Positions 1 through 9,828 of a stretch of DNA of 64,000 bases are shown piece by piece. The DNA is from Nitrospirota bacterium. GTDB taxonomy: Bacteria > Nitrospirota > Thermodesulfovibrionia > UBA6902. The notes beneath the pieces were generated by a model. It was not told where the DNA came from, ran no database searches, and saw only the letters and a list, made by a program, of their open reading frames with translations. The stretch is from NCBI GenBank assembly GCA_016234115.1, contig JACRHD010000009.1:1-64000 (forward strand), read 5' to 3'. Position numbers and translations under genes: made by a program. Every line of letters starts with the position of its first letter. The first letter of the stretch is position 1.

Positions 1-188
1 ACGTAAACGGAGACGGAGTGGTTAACCTGATGGACAAGCTTCTGGTGCGGCAGCACTTCGGCCAGTCAGTAGGGGACCCGAACTGGGACGTCAGGGCCGA
101 CGCAACGTGTGACGGGGTGGTGAACCTGATGGACAAACTCAGGGTCAGGCAGCAATTCGGCCAGACCGGCGGGTGCGCGTGCCAGTGA
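1..188 (+). CDS. Dockerin-type C-terminal fragment of a secreted protein (5' end outside window)
   Basis: An open frame enters from the left edge (codons in frame with base 3) and stops with TGA at 186-188. The visible 61 residues hold two Asp/Asn/Gly calcium-loop motifs (VNGDGVVNLMD and CDGVVNLMD), each followed by a helix ending in VRQ.FGQ, then a Cys-rich end. This is the two-repeat pattern of a type I dockerin. It is almost identical in DNA and protein to the last about 62 residues of the gene at 734-4312, so the two are paralogues, probably by tandem duplication. The rest of the protein cannot be seen, so its catalytic part is unknown. Dockerins usually bind cohesin modules or anchor proteins at the surface. 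Confidence 0.85.
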   Translation, partial: VNGDGVVNLMDKLLVRQHFGQSVGDPNWDVRADATCDGVVNLMDKLRVRQQFGQTGGCACQ

Positions 189-192
189 AGGC

Positions 193-320
193 AGAGTCAA
201 GAGTCAAGAGTCAAGAGTCAAGAGTTAAGAGTCAAGAGTCAAGAGTTAAGAGTTAAGAGTTAAGAGTTAAGAGTTAAGAGTTAAGAGTCAAGAGTTAAGA
301 GTCAAGAGTTAAGAGTCAAG
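193..320. repeat. Heptamer tandem array, GAGTCAA/GAGTTAA units
   Basis: About eighteen 7-bp units alternate between GAGTCAA and GAGTTAA with no other sequence between them. The array starts directly behind the stop codon of the preceding gene. It is the longest member of a repeat family found in about twenty places in this window. No coding role is seen here. Confidence 0.9.
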
Positions 321-733
321 TAGGGGCTGACCGGAGTGTCTGCCCGCCGTAGGGGCGATCCGGCGGATCGCCCGGCTGTTTTTCGCCATAGATCTTGCCT
401 GTTTGCGCAATCGCGCAAGTAACGAATTTTCTTGACAGAAGCCACAGCCGGTATGGTTTAATTAAGGGCATCTTAACGGCACGTATTTTCCTTTAAAACA
501 GCAGTAACATTTGGTTTGTTCCCGACGTAGCGTTGGGGGACTACGATATGAGTTTCAGACGCTTATCAGCGCTGAGGCGTCGGCGAGGTCGGCAGCGGAT
601 TCGACGTTGATGAACACTATTAGCGAACAGGATGTGAAAATTACCTTGAGATTACGAGGATAGCAGAGTAGAGTCTTAATACTATAACTAAAAAAACTCA
701 GCCCATGGGGCTCGAGTAAAGATGGAGGCGCTT
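321..733. other. Intergenic stretch with TAGGGGC-type repeat; no clear gene
   Basis: Bases about 326-392 hold a short dispersed repeat (TAGGGGC, GTGTCTGCCCG, then GGCGATCC/GGATCGCC as a hairpin). It also follows heptamer arrays at 4347-4410, 36128-36186 and 59509-59535. From 430 to 720 there is AT-richer sequence with a TTGACA at 432-437 but no well-spaced -10 box, and a possible hairpin near 565-595 (GACGC ... GCGTC). It probably contains the promoter of the following gene, but I cannot fix it. No small coding gene with a ribosome site is visible. Confidence 0.5.
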
Positions 734-3700
734 ATGGAAAGGAAGAAGATGTTGACGTTGATCCTGTGTGTGCTGCTGCTTGCTTTCGCTGCCGGGCCGC
801 CTGCTGTACACGCGGGGGATTTTGACGGTTGCACCGATGACGCGTGTCCGAATACCCGGCTCTTCGGCCAGTGTAACAACAGTAACGGTGCTCCCGTCCG
901 GGAGGCAATAGTAAGGGTTTATGATGCTGACCCCGTGGACCATGATTACATCGGTCAGGCATGGACCGGAGACACCGGAAGCTGGGAATTGACCTTTGAG
1001 AACTTTACCGACTGCGAAGGCACGCTCTTTCACAACCACTGTCCTTATCCGGATGACACGCTGTGGGAGAACAGGCGCGCGGACGCCTATATGATTTTGT
1101 ATGCCAGAAACGATGCCATTGCCGATGTCTTCTGCCCGGCTCTGGTCTGCCCCCCTGCCGGAGGGACATGGACCTTTCCTCATTCCGCCGGCCCCTTTGT
1201 CATCCGTCAGGACATCGGGGATGGAGACCAGGACTATGGCACAACCAGCGTGATTGATCTTGACGGCGATCCGAATACTCCCGGGGAAGATGAGGCTTTT
1301 ACTGTCTTTGAGAACTTGAGACGGGCATGGCGTTATATTGAGGGACAAACCGGTGGTGTGTGGGTCCCCCAAATTGGAGTTGAGTTTCCATGTCAGGGGG
1401 GACTTTTCGGTCTTCCCTGCCCGGGGAGACCCTATTTCGACCCGTACTTTACCCATAATATCTTCCTCCTTAGAGGAGCGGGCCAAAATACCCATGTGCA
1501 TGAATATGGCCACTTTGTCATGTTCCAGGCCTACGATCAGTCCTGGCCGCCGACCCCCGCAGATCAATTCGGGAGTATATCCGGCGGCGACTTCTTTAAT
1601 TCGGATTGTATGTACCATAGAGAGCCCTTATCTGAAGAATGTGCCTGGACCGAGGGATGGGCGGGTTTCCTGCCGTTGGCTGTTTTTGATGATAGTTCAT
1701 CAGAAAATACATCCGGTGAGCAGATCAGTTCTTCAGCAGAACGTTACGAGGGTCTTGTAACGGGCGCTCTGTGGGACGCCCTGGATGCTTCGGATGACGG
1801 CTTTGACAAATTCAGCAGCAGCTTCGAGGCAATCTTTGATACTCTCCAGGCGGGATGGCCGGGGTCTTGTGCTACCTATGTTGATCCGCCGGTCGGTCTG
1901 CAGTGCATCTCCAGCCAGAGGAATTTCCGGGACTTTTACAGAGATTGGCGCCTTCGCGGACATGACCCGATCGTACTTAACGCCGCGGCCTTCCAGAACC
2001 GCATCAATGTAAACAACGCTCCCCGCATGGCTTCGCTCAATGCGCCTTCCGGCACAGTCTACAGAGGTTCGTCAATTACCATCACTGCAACAGGCGCAGA
2101 CGACAGTGGAGGATTTATTGACGGCCTTCTGTCTTCGGCAACCTTTGAATACAGTCTGAATGGAACGACATGGCAACCTATAGTTGACGTGTCGTCAACC
2201 GGTTCAGACACTTTCTCTCTTTATTGGGTCATCGGCTTCACAGCGCCGTCTGTAACTGTTCGCGCCAGGGTCACTGACAATCTGGACACGGTCTCAGGCT
2301 GGATGCAAAGCGCTCCCTTCGCCGTTGAAGCGCCGCAGCCGGACCTTATCGTCGAGGGCATCACAACCAATCCCGTAAGCCCTGTTCCCGGCCAGAGTAT
2401 TTCTGTGACCGTTACAGTAAAAAACCAGGGGGATGCTGATGCAGGCAGCTTTATTACGGCATTCTACAAAAATGAAGGCACGATTTGTGAGGAGATATGT
2501 TCGGACTTTGGATGTTTACTTTATTGCGGCCTTCCTAAGCCGCCGTATGGAGCGGATTTTACCTGCTCTTTGGGCGGTCTGGATGCCGGCTTAACAACAA
2601 CTTGCACCGGCACAGTTATCTATTCCTCGGCCGGAACATACAATATGCACGCGATAGTGGATAAAGTCATTTCAGTGACGGAGTCGGATGAGACCAATAA
2701 CGCGTTCGGGCCACAGAGTATTACTGTACAACAGCCATGCACCGACGCTGACGGCGATGGATACGGCAGTCCTGGTCACGCTTCCTGTCCTGAGGGCAAC
2801 GCGACAGACTGTGATGACAGTGATCCGTCAGTCAATCCTGAAGCAGCAGAAATCGTCTGCGATTACCGGGACAATAATTGTGACGGTCTGTCGGATGAAG
2901 GCTTCCCGGTAGGGCAGGGGTGTTATACCGGCACAGGCGCCTGTCAGGCGTCAGGCACATTTATATGTATGGGCGCTTATGAGCTTGAGTGCGATGCGGT
3001 CCCCGGAAATCCATCACCTGAGATATGCAACAACCTTGATGATGACTGTAACGGGCAGATTGACGACGGCGTCTTAAACATCTATTATCAGGATTCTGAT
3101 GATGACGGGTATGGTAATCCTGCTTTTTTTGTATATGCATGTTCGCTGCCCCCGGGCGGTCACATCGTGGACAACTACGCGGACTGCAATGACTTTGACG
3201 AGTCAATTAATCCCTCAGCATCAGACGTCTGCGACGGGATAGACAATGACTGTGACGGCCGGATTGATAATCCCGGGGCTTCTGTAATAGCAGGACCTTT
3301 CCTTAATCCATCTAACGGACATACCTATTACGCGGTTGCCAATAATACCTGGACAGACGCGGAAGCTCAGGCGCAGTTGTTCGGCGGACATCTCGTGACG
3401 ATCAATGACGACGCGGAGAACAGTTGGGTATGGGAAACGTTTGCTTCACAGGTCGGAGGCCGTCTGTGGATCGGACTGACTGACGCGGCACAGGAGGGCA
3501 CATTCGTATGGGCCAGTGGGGAGACTGCTTCGTACTTCAATTGGTGGTGTCGCTCCCAGACGGATTGCGAACCGAGCAATTCAGGCGGGGCCGAGCATTA
3601 CGTGGAATTGAATAATTACGTCTGGAATGACAATATCAACGGGCAGTCTTTAATCGGTATCGTGGAAATCGCCGAGATTTGTGACGGAGTGGACAATGAC

Positions 3701-4312
3701 TGTGACGGACAGATCGATGAAGGCTTCGACTCGGACGGTGACGGCATTGCCGATTGCGATGACAACTGTCCTGACCATTGGAATTCCGACCAGGTCGACA
3801 CAGACGGCGACGGCATCGGCGACGCTTGCGACCAGTGCGACAGCCTGCCTGTTATCAACGGTCTTACAGTTGACGGCTGTCTCTCCGAGCTTTGCAAAAG
3901 CGATTTGAGCGCAAGTGCAAGCGACGAGTGCGGAGGCAATCTCACATACACCTGGACGCCGCTGAACGGAGGGGCGATTATCGGCAGCGGGGCAGTTGTA
4001 CAGTTCGATCCCCCTGACGCAGGACCTCATCCGTGTCCGTATCAGGTGCAGCTTACGGTAACGTCGGACCTATCAGGATTATCATCGAATCAGACTGTGG
4101 ACATACGCATAAAGCCGGCCGGAGACGTAAACGGAGACGGTGTGGTTAATCTGATGGACAAGCTTCTGGTGCGCCAGCACTTCGGCCAATCCGCAGGAGA
4201 CCCGAACTGGGACGCGCGCGCCGACGCAACGTGTGACGGTGTGGTGAACCTGATGGACAAGCTCAAGGTCAGGCAGCAGTTCGGGCAGACCGGAGGGTGC
4301 GGGTGCCAGTGA
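734..4312 (+). CDS. Large secreted multidomain protein: putative metallopeptidase, CARDB, MopE-like repeats, C-type lectin, dockerin
   Basis: Secreted protein of 1192 residues. The ATG at 734 is chosen over the one at 722 because GGAGG sits 5 nt upstream, and the signal peptide (Lys-rich start, Leu/Ala core, cut near AVHA) then begins properly. Domains in order: a region with HEYGH at residues 256-260 and TEGWAG near 306, the HExxH plus distal Glu pattern of a zinc peptidase; a bacterial Ig-like stretch; a CARDB-like domain (about 535-665); MopE-type Cys/Asp motifs (about 670-840: DCDDSD, DNNCDG, DNDCDG); a C-type-lectin-like domain (about 858-977: AEAQAQLFGGHLVTI, LWIGLTD); a further MopE/thrombospondin-3-like calcium stretch; and a C-terminal dockerin (about 1128-1192). 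Its role is probably extracellular proteolysis or adhesion with calcium-stabilised stalks. Peptidase activity is inferred from the motif only. Export could use the Gsp system encoded at 16-28 kb. Confidence 0.85.
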   Translation: MERKKMLTLILCVLLLAFAAGPPAVHAGDFDGCTDDACPNTRLFGQCNNSNGAPVREAIVRVYDADPVDHDYIGQAWTGDTGSWELTFENFTDCEGTLFHNHCPYPDDTLWENRRADAYMILYARNDAIADVFCPALVCPPAGGTWTFPHSAGPFVIRQDIGDGDQDYGTTSVIDLDGDPNTPGEDEAFTVFENLRRAWRYIEGQTGGVWVPQIGVEFPCQGGLFGLPCPGRPYFDPYFTHNIFLLRGAGQNTHVHEYGHFVMFQAYDQSWPPTPADQFGSISGGDFFNSDCMYHREPLSEECAWTEGWAGFLPLAVFDDSSSENTSGEQISSSAERYEGLVTGALWDALDASDDGFDKFSSSFEAIFDTLQAGWPGSCATYVDPPVGLQCISSQRNFRDFYRDWRLRGHDPIVLNAAAFQNRINVNNAPRMASLNAPSGTVYRGSSITITATGADDSGGFIDGLLSSATFEYSLNGTTWQPIVDVSSTGSDTFSLYWVIGFTAPSVTVRARVTDNLDTVSGWMQSAPFAVEAPQPDLIVEGITTNPVSPVPGQSISVTVTVKNQGDADAGSFITAFYKNEGTICEEICSDFGCLLYCGLPKPPYGADFTCSLGGLDAGLTTTCTGTVIYSSAGTYNMHAIVDKVISVTESDETNNAFGPQSITVQQPCTDADGDGYGSPGHASCPEGNATDCDDSDPSVNPEAAEIVCDYRDNNCDGLSDEGFPVGQGCYTGTGACQASGTFICMGAYELECDAVPGNPSPEICNNLDDDCNGQIDDGVLNIYYQDSDDDGYGNPAFFVYACSLPPGGHIVDNYADCNDFDESINPSASDVCDGIDNDCDGRIDNPGASVIAGPFLNPSNGHTYYAVANNTWTDAEAQAQLFGGHLVTINDDAENSWVWETFASQVGGRLWIGLTDAAQEGTFVWASGETASYFNWWCRSQTDCEPSNSGGAEHYVELNNYVWNDNINGQSLIGIVEIAEICDGVDNDCDGQIDEGFDSDGDGIADCDDNCPDHWNSDQVDTDGDGIGDACDQCDSLPVINGLTVDGCLSELCKSDLSASASDECGGNLTYTWTPLNGGAIIGSGAVVQFDPPDAGPHPCPYQVQLTVTSDLSGLSSNQTVDIRIKPAGDVNGDGVVNLMDKLLVRQHFGQSAGDPNWDARADATCDGVVNLMDKLKVRQQFGQTGGCGCQ

Positions 4313-4668
4313 AGGCAGAGTTAAGAGTCAAGAGTTAAGAGTTAAGCAGGGGCTGACCTGTGTGTCTGCCCGCACGTAGGGGCGATCCGATGGATTGCCC
4401 CTATAATTGAGGTGGACCAAAAGACTTCGATGTGCAAATCAGGGGGGGAATTCATTACCGGGAGTCCGGTAAATGGAAAGCAGTGTTCCACAGTATATAA
4501 GATTTTATAATAATTAAATTGCTTTCTTGACAGGCTTAGTATATTATTCCTGCTTAATCGTATCCAACCCTTTCGAAGTCTTGACGCCGGATTGCGTAAT
4601 TTTACTTAGTGGGTCTTCATCAGGGGCTTATTGTCTCAATAAATATTTTATTCTGAAGAAGGTGCTTC
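4313..4668. other. Intergenic stretch: heptamer array, TAGGGGC repeat, AT-rich promoter region
   Basis: A short heptamer array (4318-4346) follows the stop codon. Next comes the same TAGGGGC/GTGTCTGCCC/GGCGATCC module as at 326-392 (4347-4410), so the whole gene tail plus repeat block is duplicated from the left edge. A hairpin ACCGG-GAGT-CCGGT lies near 4459-4472. An AT-rich stretch with TTGACA at 4527-4532 probably holds the promoter of the next gene, but the -10 spacing is unclear. No small gene is evident. Confidence 0.55.
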
Positions 4669-7600
4669 ATGATTAATAAACTGAGAGGAAGATTATCACA
4701 GGGCATTTTACTCCTTGCACTGATGCTGAAGATTTCATATGCCTTTGCGGCAGTCCCGCAGACCATCGACTATCAGGGTTATCTGACGGATTCGGAGCGC
4801 AATCCGGTAAACGGGTCAGTGTCGCTGACGTTCAGAATTTACAACAGCCCAAACGGTGACGCGACTACGGCCTTATGGACGGAGACACAGGAAGGCGTGC
4901 TGGTAATCAATGGGATTTATAACGTAATAATCGGGTCGGTCAATCCGGTCGCGCTTTCATTTAATGAGCAGTATTATCTCAGTATCGAAGTAGGGACGGA
5001 CGGCGAGATGTCTCCAAGGTTGCAATTGACGGGCGCGCCGTATGCGATAAGGGCGACAGAGGCCGATAATGCGGACAGGGTGGGCGGCCTGCCTGCGGGC
5101 GACTACCAGTTACGCGTCAGCGGCGCGTGCGCTGCGGGACAAGCGGTCCGGACCATCAATACGGACGGGACGGTTGAATGTGAAGCGGATGATGACTCGG
5201 GCGGCGATATTACGGCGGTAGCGGCAGGCGCAGGGTTGGAAGGCGGCGGAATGAGCGGCGACGTCACGCTGAATGCCGACACAACCTATCTGCAGAGGCG
5301 GGTAAACGCCTCATGCGCGCCGGGAAGCAGTATCAAGAGTGTAAATGCCGACGGGACTGTTCTGTGCGAAAGCAATGCTGACACCGTGGACGGCATGCAT
5401 TCGACCGATTTTTGCAACAGCGCATCGGCGGATATACAGCAATCCAATCTGCTGGCCCTGATCGCATCGCTTCAGGCGCAGATCAATTCCCTGGCCAATC
5501 CCGCGTCCTCTGCGCCGCAGCCGGCAATCCTGATAGAGACAGACAATGCCGGGAATGCGTCCAGCGCCCAGGTGGTAATGGATGCGCAGGGAAACGCGCT
5601 TGCAGTGTGGAGGCAGTCTGACGGCGCACGCAATAACATTTGGGCCAACAGGTACTCGGCAAGGGCGGGCTGGGGAGCGGCGGTGTTGATAGAGACGGAC
5701 AATGCAGGGGATGCATTGGGTCCCCAGGTGGCAATGGACGCGCAGGGAAACGCGATGGCCGTGTGGTATCAGCATGACGGCACACGTTTTAACATATGGG
5801 CCGTTAGGTACACGGCAGGCTCGGGCTGGGGAGCAGCGGGATTGATAGAGACGGAAGACGCGGGGAGTGCGTCCGGCGCCCAGGTGGCGATGGACGCCCA
5901 GGGAAACGCGACAGCCGTGTGGCATCAGCATGACGGCGTGCGCACTAATGTATGGGCCAACAGACACACGGCAGGGACGGGGTGGGGAGAGGCGGTATTG
6001 ATAGAAACAGACAATACGGGGAGCGCGTCCGGCGTCCAGGTCGCAATGGATGCTCAGGGAAACGCGACAGCCGTGTGGCAACAGTCTGCCGGCGCGCGCA
6101 CTAACGTATGGGCAAACAGGTACACGGCAGGGACCGGCTGGGCAGAGGCGGCATTGATAGAGACGGACAATACAGGGGACGCGTCAATTCCCCAGGTCGC
6201 AATGGATGCGCAGGGAAATGCGACAGCCGTGTGGAGGCAGGCTGACGGCGCGCGTACTAACATTTGGGCCAACAGGTACACGGCAGGGACGGGCTGGGGA
6301 ACTGCGGTATTGGTAGAGACTGACAATACAGGGAGCGCTTATTCTCCCCAGGTGGCAATGGATGCGCAGGGAAACGCGACAGTCGTGTGGCATCAGTATG
6401 ACGGCGCGCGTTACAGCATTTATTCCAACAGGTACACAGCAGGGGCGGGCTGGGAAGGAGCGGAACCGATAGAGGCTGACAACTCCGGGGACGCAGTGGG
6501 TCCCCAGGCGGCCATGGATGCGAGGGGAAACGCGATAGCCGTGTGGCAACAGTCTGACGGCACGCGTAATAACATTTGGACAAGCAGGCACACGGCTGAG
6601 ACGGGCTGGGGAGAGGCGGTATTGATAGAGACGGACAATGCAGGGGATGCGTTGGGTCCCCAGGTTGCAATGGATGCGCAGGGAAACGCCATAGCCGTGT
6701 GGGAGCAGTATGACGGAACGCGTTTTAATATTTATTCATTGTACATGCCCGGGACCGGCTGGGGAGCGGCGGTATTGATAGAGACGGACAATACAGGGAG
6801 CGCGTCAGATCCCCAGGTGGCAATGGACGCTCAGGGAAACGCGACAGCCGTGTGGTATCAGCATGACGGCGAGCGTTTTAATGTATGGGCCGGCAGGTAC
6901 GCTGCGGGAACGGGCTGGGGAGAGGCGGTCTTGATAGAGACGGACAATGCAGGGGATGCGTCCGGTCCCCAGGTGGCAACGGATGCGCAGGGAAACGCGA
7001 CAGCCGTGTGGTATCAGTATGACGGCGCGCGCACTAACGTATGGGCCAACAGGTACACGGCGGGAACAGGCTGGGGAGAGGCGGTCTTGATAGAGACGGA
7101 CGATACAGGAGATGCTTATACTCCAAAGGTGGCAATGGACGCGCAGGGAAACGCGACAGTCGTGTGGTATCAGTATGACGGATCAGTTTATAACGTATGG
7201 GCAAACAGGTACTCGGCGGGAACAGGGTGGGCAGAGGCGGTATTGATAGAGGAGGACGACGCGGGAAGCGCTAATGATCCCCGGGTGGCGATGGACTCGC
7301 AGGGAAACGCGACAGCCGTGTGGTATCAGTATGACGGGACGCGTTATAACATTCTGGCTAAGAGGTACACGGCGGGGACGGGCTGGGGGGCGGCGGCATT
7401 GATAGAGACGGACAATGCAGGAAATGCATATTACCCCCAGGTGGCAATGGACGCGCAGGGAAACGCGACAGCAGTGTGGTATCAGTATGACGGGACGCGT
7501 TTTAACATATGGGCCGGCAGGTACACGGCGGGAACAGGCTGGGGGGCGGCGGTATTGATAGAGACGGACAATGCAGGAAATGCATATTACCCCCAGGTGG

Positions 7601-8001
7601 CAATGGACGCGCGGGGAAACGCGACAGCCGTGTGGCAGCAGTCTTCCGGCGCGCGCACTGACATATGGGCCAACAGTTACATGTCGGGAACAGGTTGGGG
7701 AGCGGCGGTATTGATAGAGACGGACAATGCAGGCAGCGCTGAGTATCCCCAGGTAGCAATGGACGCGCAGGGAAACGCGACAGCCGTGTGGCAGCAGTCT
7801 GTCGGCGCGCGCACTGACGCATGGGCAAACAGGTACAAGGCAGGAACAGGCTGGGGAGCGGCGGTATTGATAGAGACGGGCAATGCAGGCAGCGCTGAGT
7901 ATCCCCAGGTAGCAATGGACACGCAGGGAAACGCGATGGCAGTGTGGAGGCAGTATGACGGCGCGCGTGATAACGTATGGGCCAACAGGTACAGGAAATA
8001 G
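4669..8001 (+). CDS. Secreted protein with sixteen tandem 52-residue repeats
   Basis: 1110 residues. The ATG is preceded by AAGGTG and followed by a signal peptide (residues 1-28, cut near AFAA). Residues about 29-130 resemble a small N-terminal domain common in secreted delta-proteobacterial and Nitrospirota proteins ([15 protein letters not shown] ... [14 protein letters not shown]). A short helical linker lies at about 245-275. From about residue 283 to the end there are 16 copies of a 52-residue unit with the core VLIETDNAG..(S/D)[19 protein letters not shown]...N(I/V)[12 protein letters not shown] (variable positions dotted). The Trp/Gly/Asp-box rhythm suggests a beta-propeller or beta-solenoid. 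I do not recognise an enzymatic motif. A surface or extracellular binding role is plausible. Repeats are near-identical at DNA level, so copy number may vary between strains. Confidence 0.85.
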   Translation: MINKLRGRLSQGILLLALMLKISYAFAAVPQTIDYQGYLTDSERNPVNGSVSLTFRIYNSPNGDATTALWTETQEGVLVINGIYNVIIGSVNPVALSFNEQYYLSIEVGTDGEMSPRLQLTGAPYAIRATEADNADRVGGLPAGDYQLRVSGACAAGQAVRTINTDGTVECEADDDSGGDITAVAAGAGLEGGGMSGDVTLNADTTYLQRRVNASCAPGSSIKSVNADGTVLCESNADTVDGMHSTDFCNSASADIQQSNLLALIASLQAQINSLANPASSAPQPAILIETDNAGNASSAQVVMDAQGNALAVWRQSDGARNNIWANRYSARAGWGAAVLIETDNAGDALGPQVAMDAQGNAMAVWYQHDGTRFNIWAVRYTAGSGWGAAGLIETEDAGSASGAQVAMDAQGNATAVWHQHDGVRTNVWANRHTAGTGWGEAVLIETDNTGSASGVQVAMDAQGNATAVWQQSAGARTNVWANRYTAGTGWAEAALIETDNTGDASIPQVAMDAQGNATAVWRQADGARTNIWANRYTAGTGWGTAVLVETDNTGSAYSPQVAMDAQGNATVVWHQYDGARYSIYSNRYTAGAGWEGAEPIEADNSGDAVGPQAAMDARGNAIAVWQQSDGTRNNIWTSRHTAETGWGEAVLIETDNAGDALGPQVAMDAQGNAIAVWEQYDGTRFNIYSLYMPGTGWGAAVLIETDNTGSASDPQVAMDAQGNATAVWYQHDGERFNVWAGRYAAGTGWGEAVLIETDNAGDASGPQVATDAQGNATAVWYQYDGARTNVWANRYTAGTGWGEAVLIETDDTGDAYTPKVAMDAQGNATVVWYQYDGSVYNVWANRYSAGTGWAEAVLIEEDDAGSANDPRVAMDSQGNATAVWYQYDGTRYNILAKRYTAGTGWGAAALIETDNAGNAYYPQVAMDAQGNATAVWYQYDGTRFNIWAGRYTAGTGWGAAVLIETDNAGNAYYPQVAMDARGNATAVWQQSSGARTDIWANSYMSGTGWGAAVLIETDNAGSAEYPQVAMDAQGNATAVWQQSVGARTDAWANRYKAGTGWGAAVLIETGNAGSAEYPQVAMDTQGNAMAVWRQYDGARDNVWANRYRK
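5518..7998 (+). repeat. Sixteen 156-bp tandem coding repeats
   Basis: The unit beginning TTGATAGAGACGGACAAT recurs every 156 bp (for example near 5531, 5687 and 5843) until the stop codon at 7999-8001. Substitutions cluster in the same few codons of each unit, and units 13/14 and 15/16 are nearly the same. That is the pattern expected of unequal recombination or copying between units. Confidence 0.9.
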
Positions 8002-8250
8002 CAGGTAAATTGATCACAATCTGCTTACACCTTACTTTCCTTGTAATGTGACATTGCACAAAGCGGCCCGCTTCATTTGTGTGTCATGGCACACTCGGGA
8101 CATACTCTTCAAATCTTTTCACCTGATCTAACATTCTGAAAACAAAACAAAATCCGGAAAAAATATTTGTTCTCTTTGCGGGCATGCTTCTTGATAATGA
8201 TATCGTATCTGAAAAATTCATTTCAATCTAATTAAAAGGGAGGCTGTGCT

Positions 8251-8871
8251 ATGTTTGTCAAAAGAATTGTTGTGTCCGTGCTTCTGTTATCGTTTCTTGT
8301 GTTGGGAGGTAATGCTTTCGCGTCCTATAACCTTTCACTGGTGAATCTGCCTTCGGCGGTGCAGCCGGGCGGCGGCTCATTTGCTTTCGACGTTTATCTG
8401 ACTGATCCGACGGAGCCTTATATGGGCTGGTCTTTTTCTCTTCTCATTTCAGGCCAGGGCGCCCAGGACGGAGTAAATTTCAACCTCACGACGCCGGTAA
8501 ATTCAAAGAATGATCCCGCTTATGTATTCAGCGGAAACAGCTACGATTATCAGTGCGGGTCTATTGGAGGCAATTCAAATTCAATCATGTGCGCGGACCT
8601 GACAAACGACCTCAGCACGGTCAGCACAGGCGGACTGCTTGCTCATCTTACAGTTGATTATGACGCCTCCGCAGGCGGGATTTACGACATAAGCGTCGGC
8701 TCTCCTACATTTAATTTCGTAGTAGACGGCAACTTTAATAACCAGCCGACCGGACAGCAGGAGACAGTATTAGGATCGACAGCGGTTGCTCCCGAGCCGG
8801 TCAGCGCAGTGCTTTTTATCGTGGGAGTGGCAACGCTCGGCGTGAGAGGTTACTACAGAAACAGAAAATAA
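8251..8871 (+). CDS. PEP-CTERM surface protein with a cohesin-like fold
   Basis: 206 residues with GGGAGG 7 nt before the ATG. An N-terminal signal peptide (KRIV ... GNAFAS) is followed by a domain of about 150 residues rich in beta-strands (VQPGGGSFAFDVYLTD ... LAHLTVDYDASAGG). This resembles cohesin-type modules often found in PEP-CTERM proteins. The C-terminus has the full sorting signal: PEP (in APEPVSAV), a hydrophobic stretch and an Arg/Lys-rich tail (YYRNRK). In known systems such tails are cut by the exosortase EpsH/XrtA during surface display. No exosortase gene lies in this window. The dockerin-tailed gene 4 kb upstream makes a cohesin-dockerin link possible, but that is inference from fold resemblance only. 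Confidence 0.8.
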   Translation: MFVKRIVVSVLLLSFLVLGGNAFASYNLSLVNLPSAVQPGGGSFAFDVYLTDPTEPYMGWSFSLLISGQGAQDGVNFNLTTPVNSKNDPAYVFSGNSYDYQCGSIGGNSNSIMCADLTNDLSTVSTGGLLAHLTVDYDASAGGIYDISVGSPTFNFVVDGNFNNQPTGQQETVLGSTAVAPEPVSAVLFIVGVATLGVRGYYRNRK

Positions 8872-8880
8872 GTCTTTAAC

Positions 8881-8901
8881 GAGGGGGGCGTCGCCCCCCT
8901 C
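8881..8901. terminator. Convergent hairpin between the PEP-CTERM gene and mtnP
   Basis: A 9-bp perfect stem (GAGGGGGGC with GCCCCCCTC) and a 3-nt loop lie between two convergent genes whose stops are 38 bp apart. There is no strong T tract on either side. It probably ends transcription from both directions. Confidence 0.7.
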
Positions 8902-8908
8902 ATCTCTA

Positions 8909-9697
8909 TCATATCCTCGCTTCTTTCAACGCCTCACCGCAGGGGCATTCCCTTTTTTCAGGCATAACTGAAAATGTCTCTTTAAGCAGGAGCTTGATCT
9001 TCCCGGTCGAGGACTTCATCGCATTCATTACCTCGGAAACGGTAAGCTTTTTCCTGCTGATACCGGCGGCATAATTTGCAACGACAGACACGCCGGCGTA
9101 GCATATTTCCAGCTCCCTCGCGAGGGAGGCCTCGGGCATGCCGGTCATTCCCACTACGGCGCCGCCGAGGATGCCGAAGCCCCTGATTTCAGATGCGGTC
9201 TCAAGACGGGGACCTTCGACGGCGACATATGTCCCGCCGTTTTTCAGAGATACCCCGACGCGCTTCCCGGCCTCCATGAGGACCCGGCGGAGCTGCGGGC
9301 AATAAGGCTCTGTGAAATCAATGTGCACGACCCCGTCCTTTCCGTCATAAAACGTCGATTTCCTGTTTCTTGTCATGTCCAGCACCTGGTCTGTAATTAC
9401 AATATCTCCGGGCCGCAGACCTTTTTTGATGCCACCTGCGGCGTTTATCGATATGACCCTGTCAACGCCCAATTTCCTGAAGCCCCACATGTTGGCCCTG
9501 TAGTTGATCATATGAGGAGGGATATCATGGCGCTTTCCGTGGCGCGGCAGAAAAATTATTTCCGCATCCCCCATTTTCCCTATGAGATATGGTCCGGACG
9601 GTTTACCGAAAGGTGTGGGGACGCTTTTCCTGCTTATTAAGACGAGACCCTGGATATCATAGAGACCGCTTCCGCCGATCACGCCTGTTTTTGACAT
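8909..9697 (-). CDS. mtnP: S-methyl-5'-thioadenosine phosphorylase
   Basis: 262 residues, the usual length. The enzyme splits 5'-methylthioadenosine with phosphate into adenine and 5-methylthioribose 1-phosphate (methionine salvage, polyamine by-product removal) in the cytoplasm. Family signs: N-terminal GVIGGSGLYD, phosphate-site PRHG with GKRHDIPPH, INAAGGI, and the nucleoside-site region VAVEGPRLETASEIR followed by VGMTGMPEA. A C-terminal CPCGEAL element is seen in many bacterial MTA phosphorylases. AGGAGG lies 5 nt upstream of the ATG. No other methionine-salvage gene is adjacent. The related purine nucleoside phosphorylases are less likely, given the MTGMPEA motif. Confidence 0.93.
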   Translation of the reverse strand: MSKTGVIGGSGLYDIQGLVLISRKSVPTPFGKPSGPYLIGKMGDAEIIFLPRHGKRHDIPPHMINYRANMWGFRKLGVDRVISINAAGGIKKGLRPGDIVITDQVLDMTRNRKSTFYDGKDGVVHIDFTEPYCPQLRRVLMEAGKRVGVSLKNGGTYVAVEGPRLETASEIRGFGILGGAVVGMTGMPEASLARELEICYAGVSVVANYAAGISRKKLTVSEVMNAMKSSTGKIKLLLKETFSVMPEKRECPCGEALKEARI

Positions 9698-9776
9698 ATT
9701 ATCCTCCTTTATAGCATTATGTATTTGTTGTGCTTGCAGGGCTTCCTTTCAGGACTTCCTGAAGCAGGCTGGAGCC

Positions 9777-9803
9777 TTGCCCTACATGTTACAACATTAT
9801 AAT
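9777..9803 (+). promoter_or_regulatory. Possible promoter of tldD
   Basis: A perfect TATAAT at 9798-9803 lies 25 bp before the tldD ATG. The best -35 (TTGCCC, 9777-9782) is only 15 bp away, so the -10 is supported but the -35 is weak. Confidence 0.35.
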
Positions 9804-9828
9804 ACGTTTGTAGTAATAACGAATAAAT

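Noticed and set aside
193-320. CRISPR array
   Set aside because: Units are 7 bp with no spacers.
470-500. Sigma-54 promoter (GGCACG near 479) upstream of the dockerin gene
   Set aside because: The -12 half (TTGC) is missing; match no better than chance.
698-1618. 306-residue minus-strand frame opposite the start of the dockerin gene
   Set aside because: Shadow of a well-supported plus-strand gene with signal peptide and domains.
5311-6692. Long minus-strand frames (up to 256 residues) within the 16-repeat gene, with others at 7502-8059
   Set aside because: They are antisense shadows: the 156-bp period (divisible by 3) lets an open antisense frame persist. No ribosome site, no signal or domain.
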